From contig CM026565.1 in assembly GCA_015143295.1 (NCBI GenBank), forward strand, positions 28,590,052-28,654,051: a DNA stretch of 64,000 bases, in the 5' to 3' direction. Positions 57,401-64,000 of the stretch are shown piece after piece. The notes under the pieces are model-generated. The model saw nothing but the letters and a program-made list of their open reading frames with translations. It ran no database searches and was not told the origin of the DNA. A program made the position numbers and the translations under genes. Numbering within the stretch: the first letter of the stretch is position 1; each line of letters starts with the position of its first letter. This DNA is from Tetracentron sinense (lineage: Eukaryota > Streptophyta > Magnoliopsida > Trochodendrales > Trochodendraceae).

Positions 57401-58611
57401 AAAATTTTCAATTCGGTATGCTTCAAGACTACACGATGCGATGTGTGTGTGTATATTTATATATAGAATACAAAGGCTTCTCATGTTGATGCCCCTGGAT
57501 CCTGATAGATCTGTCATTGAGCCAAGTTGAACCAAGTTTTACTTGGCTTGGCTAGGGTTGACAAACCTAGACCCAATACTGAAATTTTGCATAATCTTCC
57601 CTTTATCTGGGTTCCACTGAATGGGATAGCATTTAGACATAGTACCTTCTTTCAATACCGACATGCCTAATGCTTTTTTATTTTGTTTTAGAAGGTGTTT
57701 ACTTTAGGGTTATTCTGCATGGCTAGGATAGAATGGGTTTAAAATTTGAGATTGTGTAGGGACTTCTTCGGTATCTACAAAGTCTTATTTCTATTTATTG
57801 TTGCTTTTGGAGAATTTTCTTTAGAGATGTTTTGACTGAAACTGTGGATGTTTCTCCATTGTTGTTTGATGCTTGATGTGCATGATCATATGTTATGCTA
57901 AACGAGCCTCGACAGTTCTTTCTTGTTTGATGTGATGTTAATCAGGTATATTCAGTAAGCTCTTATTATATCTGATAGAGTTTGTCTGTTTTTGTATTTT
58001 TCTTCCCCTGCTTTTTTCCAGGTCGCAATTGGGTGTTCTTATTAGTAAAGCCTAGGATTCTCAATGTGAAGAGTTGTATAATTTAATTAATATCCTCAGC
58101 ACTTATGTATTGCACTTTATTCTCGTAAAATTTTCCTTTTTTTTTTGTTACTCCTGTATCTTTCTTGAGCTATGTTCACCTGTTCTATTTGCATTTCTTA
58201 TTAGATAATGGACCCAAAGATGGACTCAGGTATTGAAAGTTGTGGATATCATTCAGTTGAGGAAGCGATTGAGAATGGTGCTGCGCCAATTCCTTTTAGC
58301 TTTGACAAGACTGTTGATGTTCAATGCACTATTGATGTCATGGACCATCTTTTGGCATGTGAGGTATTATCAGTGATATGTTTGGGTGGTTGTTCTTTTC
58401 TATTTTTAAGTTCTTCAATCTTAAAATGTTTCTTACATGGCAGGCAACATGGCACAAGGGTCATTCACTAGCACAAACTGTCTTTTCTTGCATCTATCTT
58501 CTGAGGCTTGATAGAACATCATCGCATGCCTTATTACATTCTTATTGCAGAATCATTCGTGCAACCTGCAATGCAGTCATTACAGTTGTCTCAGATGCAC
58601 GTACTCATGAA
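54419..58611 (+). CDS. NAA35: NAA35/MAK10, NatC auxiliary subunit; 5' part, continues past the window
   Basis: Exons 54419-54518, 56630-56697, 58205-58363 and 58444-58611 join in frame to 165 residues without a stop. NAA35 anchors the NatC N-terminal acetyltransferase to ribosomes with catalytic NAA30 and NAA38. Signature sequence: QTVWADVSPLLESAC, DGELIHGENFSLFAAMSALE, then IMDPKMDSG (family hallmark), TIDVMDHLLACEATWHKGHS and LAQTVFSCIYLLR, ending VSDARTHE before donor GAA|GTAAAG. The next expected exon (acidic residues then DLF in plant homologues) is not found to 64000, so intron 4 is at least 5.4 kb. I treat the gene as cut by the window edge rather than broken, although truncation cannot be excluded. 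Confidence 0.9.
55645..55995. mobile_element. Short hAT-like element, perfect 13-bp ends and 8-bp duplication
   Basis: Inverted ends CATAGTTACCAAA and TTTGGTAACTATG are exact. Direct repeats GTTTCATC (55637-55644 and 55996-56003) are exact and of hAT length. The interior carries repeated ACGG.AAAAGTA and GTATTATAC motifs in both orientations. It lies in NAA35 intron 1. Non-coding. Confidence 0.85.
56030..56160. repeat. Two-tier hairpin element
   Basis: Outer arms GTGCTAGCCCTACTCTCAG (56030-56048) and CTGAGAGTAGGGCTACCAC (56142-56160) match at 18 of 19. Inner arms 56037-56065 and 56108-56136 match at 27 of 29. Four copies of ACTCTCA or its complement result, so two alternative folds exist. 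A small foldback in NAA35 intron 1, right of the hAT-like element. Confidence 0.75.
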
Positions 58612-59719
58612 GTAAAGTACTACTGTATACTTTTTCTGCCTAATGGTCCATTTCAAGTGAATAAACTATATGTTCTCTTGGTTTTATTATTCTTATATAA
58701 CCTTTATTTAATCCAACGACTAACTGATTGAATGTAGTGAGTTCTTGGTATCAAAAATTAAGTAGAGGCTTTCAGAGTATGTGTTGTTTGAAGTATTGCA
58801 TATTTCTCTGGATAATCATTTAAGGCATGTTGTTGTTAGTCTTAGTTTCAAGGGAATTTCCTTTTAAGGCTAAACATCTTCTCCATTTAAGTATGGTTTA
58901 ATTAATCGAAATAAAGTGTGAAATTTTACCCGTTATATTTCCCATCTCACCTTTCTGGCCCAAGGGGCCAAGTCTAAGAAACGTTTTATATTACAAGTTT
59001 ACAACTGCCACAAAATATCTCAGTTTTCGTTATATATTGCATATACCAATTTTTCATCTTTTGCAGGTGTTGATCAACATGTAGCCTCAATTTCCGTAAA
59101 AAAGTAAGTTTTATTTATACAACAACTGAAAATATTTTAGAAATAATGAGATTTTACCGTAATAAATGTAATAGAGATGCGTAACCTATAAAATCTATTA
59201 CATATTATATTAAAAATGTTAATTATTTAGGTACATAATTGAACCATTATTTGTAAGGAATTAAGATAATATGTTTTTACTTAAAAAGAAGTATTTTGAA
59301 AAATGCAGATTTAATCCGAATACCTGATAATTGCACATTATAACTTGGTGGAATTTTATTGAAAAACAACATTTAGAAGCTTGCATGTAAGTGGAAGAGA
59401 ATTCTCAGGGCAAGTGAAAGATTCTGCATACTTTTAATTACAATTCCAATGTCACAAACAAGGGTTCAGTGTCTATAGTCTAACCATAAGTTTTGAAGTA
59501 ATGTAGAGCATTTGAGGCACTTAAGCATGAAACCTTTATGTTAAATTTACACACTTACTAAAAAAAATTGAATTTATATGAAATAATCAAGACACCTCTT
59601 AATGATAATCTTTCGTAGAACTTTATAAATAATATATACAAATCATCAATCATGATCGTCCAAGGGATAAGTACAGATTCTTCATTAATTTTGAAAATTG
59701 AAAAAAGGGTGGTTGTTTC

Positions 59720-60555
59720 AAGGTGGGGGTAAAAGGCCTGGTGGTTATCACCTCCAATTTGCCATTGAAACAATATCATCATTTCCTTAATTCCTTGAGG
59801 GAGGAAGTGGTTAACCTTCAAGGTAACCCTATATGCTTTAAGAATCTCCGTATTTCAGGTGAACTTGAGGAAGATCACTCTCCTTGCGATTGGGGAGGAC
59901 AGATGGGACATTTTTATGAAGAACAAACAAATCTTAGACATGATTTTTGTTGCTAATGAGTGTGTTGAAGGAGGATTAAGTAAAGGCAAGAGGGTCTTGT
60001 ATTAAAAACTCATGTAGAGAGTTTTTGAGAAAAAGGTTTCCATGGAGAGATGGAGAAATTGAATCAATGGTTTCATTTCTTTGATTTATTTCTCTCATTA
60101 ATGGCTTGCCGAAAGTTTTTTCCACTCGATTAGAAGCCTAAGACAAGGGAACTCTCTTCATCCCTTTTCATGTTGGTGGTGGATTTGCTGACTAGGTTCA
60201 TTACAAAATTGGAAAGCCTTAATCTTAGTAAAAGCTTTTCCATTGTGGAGAATAGGGTATGGAAGAGGACACTTTTTATTTCGTAAAACTAATTTGGAGA
60301 AAATCATTAGCTGGAGAACATCTTAAGGCAAAGCTAGTTAATATATTCAGTTCTGGTGCTCGCTTCATAGAGATGTGGAGGACATGATTGAGCTACTTTT
60401 GTGAATTTATAGGATAAGATAACTATTGTATATTGTAACATGTAGTTGGTAGATAGATCTTTTGTTTTCTAATAGGTTCTTTTAAGTTTAGTTTTTGTTG
60501 AACTTCTTTTGTATTACTGCTTCACGCTTTATTCTTTGCCTTTTGATTACTGATA
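59720..60555 (+). mobile_element. Decayed LINE reverse-transcriptase fragment in NAA35 intron 4
   Basis: Across shifting frames the order of an L1 reverse transcriptase can be read: ANECVEGGLSKGKRVLY (59954), ERWRN.INGFISLIYFS (60050), then a degraded SLRQGNSL-type motif with LFMLVVDLLTRFITKLE near 60130-60210. A T/A-rich end near 60555. Not functional. Confidence 0.55.
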
Positions 60556-60559
60556 ATTT

Positions 60560-61420
60560 TTTTTTGAATCAATTGCTCAAAGTCGTAATCCACGTAGTCA
60601 AGAGAAAAATAATTCTCCCGAAGCTTCAACTTCATCTCCTCCCAGTGAGAGATTAGAGGTTGATTGAGTTGATGAAGACATTCCTCAATACTAAGCCACC
60701 ATATACGTGCTAGTCCTTTCAGTTTAATCTTAAAAATCGCATTGTATGGTTCTCAAACATGCTATACCAATCAAAGTACTTCCATGGCAGTCAACCAATC
60801 TATAAAACCATTCGGATCTATTTTTCTGACAAAATCTCACACATCTAACCTCACTGTCCTTGTAATGTCATCAGCTAATGGTTTCTCATATCTTGCTTGT
60901 TCAATCTTTCATCCATGTTCTAATTAATTTTTTGTTCATCTAGATTAGGGCCTTTGTCCTGGTTTTTCATGGCAAAAGGATTTTGACTTCCCTTAGGATT
61001 TTCAATTCTCCCAGATTCTATGTGATTCACCCGAGTATCCACATGATGAATTTTATCCTCTAGGATATTTAAATATTCTGCAACTTGTAATAACAAATCA
61101 TCTTGGTGTCGATCAATTATTTGACTATGATAGAACACACCATTATTATTATTATTATTTGGTGACGAGGGTGTCCGTGCCTCTTAGAGCACCCGACTAA
61201 TCCCCCGGGCACGTGCAGACCCCCCAACCAGGTAAGTAGGGATTAATCCTTGAGGGTGGCCAACAGCGGGAATGGAATCGAACTCAAGACCTCCGCTTCC
61301 TGAGGCGTGGACCTGGCCAGCACACCAACCCCCTGTTGGTTAATGATTGGGCACACCATTATGAGTAGACATGATGCCTAACAAACCAAACTACTCAACC
61401 TTTGGCTTTGATACCAAAAC
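60560..61420 (-). mobile_element. Ty3/gypsy gag remnant with primer-binding site
   Basis: On the - strand, LQVAEYLNILEDKIHHVDTR (61060) precedes VRFCQKNRSEWFYRLVDCHG-type sequence near 60850, then a gag segment that parallels the gag at 22900-23200. PBS-like TGGTATCAAAGCC on - lies at 61404-61416, next to an LTR edge at 61421. Interrupted by a SINE and by stops. Confidence 0.65.
61147..61351 (-). mobile_element. Au-type SINE nested in the gypsy remnant
   Basis: A perfect 11-bp duplication, CACACCATTAT (61136-61146, 61352-61362). On - it has A-box-like TGCTGGCCAGGTCCACG, B-box-like GGTCTTGAGTTCGATTCC, and GGATTAGTCGGGTGCTC with CGGACACC near the 3' end, the phrase I associate with Au SINEs. 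The (AAT)n tail abuts the left duplication. Confidence 0.8.
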
Positions 61421-62600
61421 TGAGGTAGCCCAGGGTAGTTAGGGTTAATAGTTCTCCACTAAACAATCCAAATCAAATTCCCAAAAGTTTAGAGTTTATA
61501 ATTTTCGAAAAAACTAATTCAATTTATTCTTTTCAAAACCTCCAAAATTGTGTAAGTCAAATATGATGGTTAAGTATCCTAAATAACCCTAAATACTAAG
61601 CTCAAAATTATCAAAACACAAAGATAACGGTTTCAGTTTTTGGTATTTATATGTGCAGAAATATAAAGGTCAACAACTCTTCAATATAACTTGTATTTAT
61701 TGCAAAAATCAGCTAGAGATATTCCTTCACAATGATTTAAAATATGCCACAGTAGATCAAGGGTTTGAAATAAATCTATTCCACTAAAAATATATAGTTT
61801 TGCCTTATGGGGTTTTGATATTGAAGAAAAATTTGATTTTAAACTCATAATTACTCCTTTTGGATGGAGAATAATTCTGAAACATAGATAGAAAATATCT
61901 CTCGAACGATGGATAGTATTGAGCGAGTCCACGCTCTTTGATTCGATCACGCGATCTCTTCAAAATAAGAAGGATCAAACACCTTCCTACTTCATCACTA
62001 GCAAGCTAAAGAACAGAAAATTCTGCAGATAATCCTTTAATTTAGTTCACTTTGATCAATAATAATAGTTCTCTAGAGATATACTACATATTTGTTGGCA
62101 AAAGAGTGATTCTGCTTTCCTTATTTGAGTTGAACTCTAATAAGAAACTTTCTAAATACTCTCACTCTCTAAAGAAAGACTATAGACCATTCTAAAAGTT
62201 TACTAATGACTATAAAGGCAACCCCTATACCAAAATTTTAAAAATATAAAAATATTATGTAGAATCTAAAAATTATAGAAATGCCCCTGGAGAGGAGATT
62301 TTTAATACCGAACAATCCAGTAGGGAAATTTAACTCCTAAAGGTACCATCCCGTATGTTTCTATTTTCTCTTTCATGTGCTTGAAGTAGTTTAACCCATT
62401 GGATCCATTTGGGGCCCACTTCAGACTTTTCTTCCTTTACGAAAATAGGTCTTAATTGGGATGTGATTCCCATCACTTTGCCATTAATTCCTTCTTTGAC
62501 CACTAAATGGGAAGTAATGGAAGCGAGCAACCCATCCTTTAAAAAGCTTCCCTGCAATTGTAGTTTATACTAAAGTTTCATTCCATATTTTCCATCTTAG
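61421..62600 (-). repeat. Probable LTR of the - strand gypsy remnant
   Basis: Starts TGAGGTAGCCCAGGG (+) four bases from the primer-binding site, so on - it is the 5' LTR end. TTTATATTTC on - near 61665 could be its TATA region. The far end is not defined; 62600 is a guess. No coding content. Confidence 0.4.
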
Positions 62601-64000
62601 TCTGACTTATTTTGAAAACCTTAGATTCCAAGGTATCCATCTACAATTGTAGTTTTGCATCTACCCGCTCTTTAATTTTATCTATTAATACCACATCATC
62701 CGTAAATACAATATACAAAGGGAATTACCTAGAATAAATTCTAACAATTTTATTTGTTATCTTATCTTTATGTATAATATATCTTAAAAGAAAAATTAGA
62801 GAGCATCTATTTTTTGTGAGGAAAAAAAAATAGAAGAGAACTCGAAAGAAAGAGAGAGGGCGAGGAACAATTTTTGCATGAACAACAGCCTTCGTTTGTT
62901 CCTCTGTTTGCATGAACAACAACAATGAAGGCTCAATAGAACGTTTATAACCTATATATAGAGAGAAAAGAAAACATAACAGTTCACTGCTTACTCTTGA
63001 CTTATGTTCAATGTTCTTCGAATTTCATGTCTTTTCTTCCACTTCTTCACTGTCATTAACAAGAGAGAATTATATTGCAATTAAATAGAACGAGATGTTC
63101 CTTTGATCCGCCAAGTCAAGAACTTCTTTAATCATATTAGCAAGTCTTCATAGTCCCTTTGCTTTGCTTTCTGCCCACTTCATAGCATTTCCATATCCAC
63201 TTTGTAACTAAGATATGAATTTCAAGACTCCTTGTGAGCAATAGACTTTGATGGACAAATGGAATCTCAGTAAATGGAAGTACCTTTACCAATCAAACCT
63301 AAGAAAATCAAGAAGATGATGCCTTCTTTGTTTCTATCAACCCATCCAATCCTAGGATGGACCCAGACATGAGAACATGGGTTTAAATTTTAGAAAATTT
63401 TGTGAAATTCTCACCAAAAATTTCTGTTTCCTAGGTCACCGAAAAAGAGTTGACCTGCCTTCTCAGAAATACAATTTTTCGGTGAAACTTTCTCAAGACA
63501 TTTCATATTTTTCAAGAGAATTTTTCTAACGATTATATATCTACATTTATCTGTAATTTTTTTCACAAATTCCAATCGATTTAGAAAAAAATTGAAATTT
63601 TGTCAGGGATTTTTGCAGACCCCCAACGTCGTTTTTGACGATTATAAATCTACTTATTTGGTAATTTCTGGTGAAATTTTCACAAATTTCAATAGATTTA
63701 GCAAATTTTGCCAGGGATTTTTACAACACCCTCAATTCCTTTCAAAGTTTGCTAATAAAAGCAACCATTATATACATATATATAGTTTTATTTAGAAATT
63801 TCATAATTACTAAATATAGATGGATTACTAAAATTAGTATATCTTATATATGAGTTGGTTTTACCATTACCTTTTTTTTATTTCAATATGGTGCTTATTT
63901 CGTCGTATTATGATAACATACTTATTAAGTTCATTGTTTATTTATTTTTGATCGGTAAGAAGCATGCATATATAGAAACAAAAAGATTACAACAGTTTAC
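62601..64000. other. Unassigned DNA, presumably NAA35 intron 4
   Basis: AT-rich. A two-copy tandem repeat of about 110-bp period occurs at 63529-63722 (ACGATTATA.ATCTAC..., TTTTG.CAGGGATTTTT). No exon of NAA35 recognised. Confidence 0.45.

Noticed and set aside
59057..59106. A fifth NAA35 exon at TTTTGCAG followed by GTGTTGATC
   Set aside because: The reading hits a stop after a few codons and does not match the acidic DLF segment expected next.

Overview
The window is nuclear DNA from a flowering plant, most likely a eudicot; the species cannot be named from sequence alone. It is AT-rich, its genes are split by large introns full of transposons, and it holds old plastid DNA. I find three genuine protein genes, all on the + strand. 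The first is a complete sucrose-phosphate synthase (13 exons, 4137-38265, 1061 residues). The second is a complete exostosin-family (GT47) Golgi glycosyltransferase (4 exons, 48755-52313, 545 residues). The third is the first four exons of the NatC auxiliary subunit NAA35/MAK10 (54419-58611), which runs off the right edge. Exons were joined by hand: every junction keeps frame and all introns are GT-AG except one GC-AG intron in the sucrose-phosphate synthase gene.

Layout. 1-2670: a small foldback element with a perfect 9-bp target duplication, split by a 2.2-kb LTR-like insertion. 3970-38265: the sucrose-phosphate synthase gene, only about 3.2 kb of which is coding. Intron 2 (11.5 kb) holds an eroded LTR element, a 5'-truncated LINE with 15-bp target duplications, a SINE, foldbacks, a hAT-type element and a probable solo LTR. 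Intron 8 (12 kb) holds a full-length Ty3/gypsy element (19005-27841, target duplication GTTCA) whose gag is interrupted by a 2.8-kb solo LTR of a second retrotransposon (target duplication GTTAA). Intron 12 (5.9 kb) holds LINE fragments, a hAT-like element and a mosaic of shuffled plastid fragments (trnI-GAU, rpoC1, psaB, accD). 38266-48754: repeats and a decayed Ty1/copia element. 48755-52313: the glycosyltransferase, with a threefold repeat carrying N-glycosylation sites in its stem. 52400-54300: SINE, hAT-like and foldback elements back to back. 54419-64000: the start of NAA35, whose intron 4 is at least 5.4 kb and holds LINE reverse-transcriptase and gypsy gag remnants plus a nested SINE.

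The three genes have unrelated roles: cytosolic sucrose synthesis, Golgi polysaccharide or glycoprotein glycosylation, and co-translational N-terminal acetylation. I see no operon-like or biosynthetic clustering. The unusual content is in the repeats: a dispersed foldback family, three related short hAT-like elements, well-delimited nested insertions, and the organellar mosaic. I found no CRISPR array, no functional tRNA or rRNA gene and no convincing new multi-gene system.
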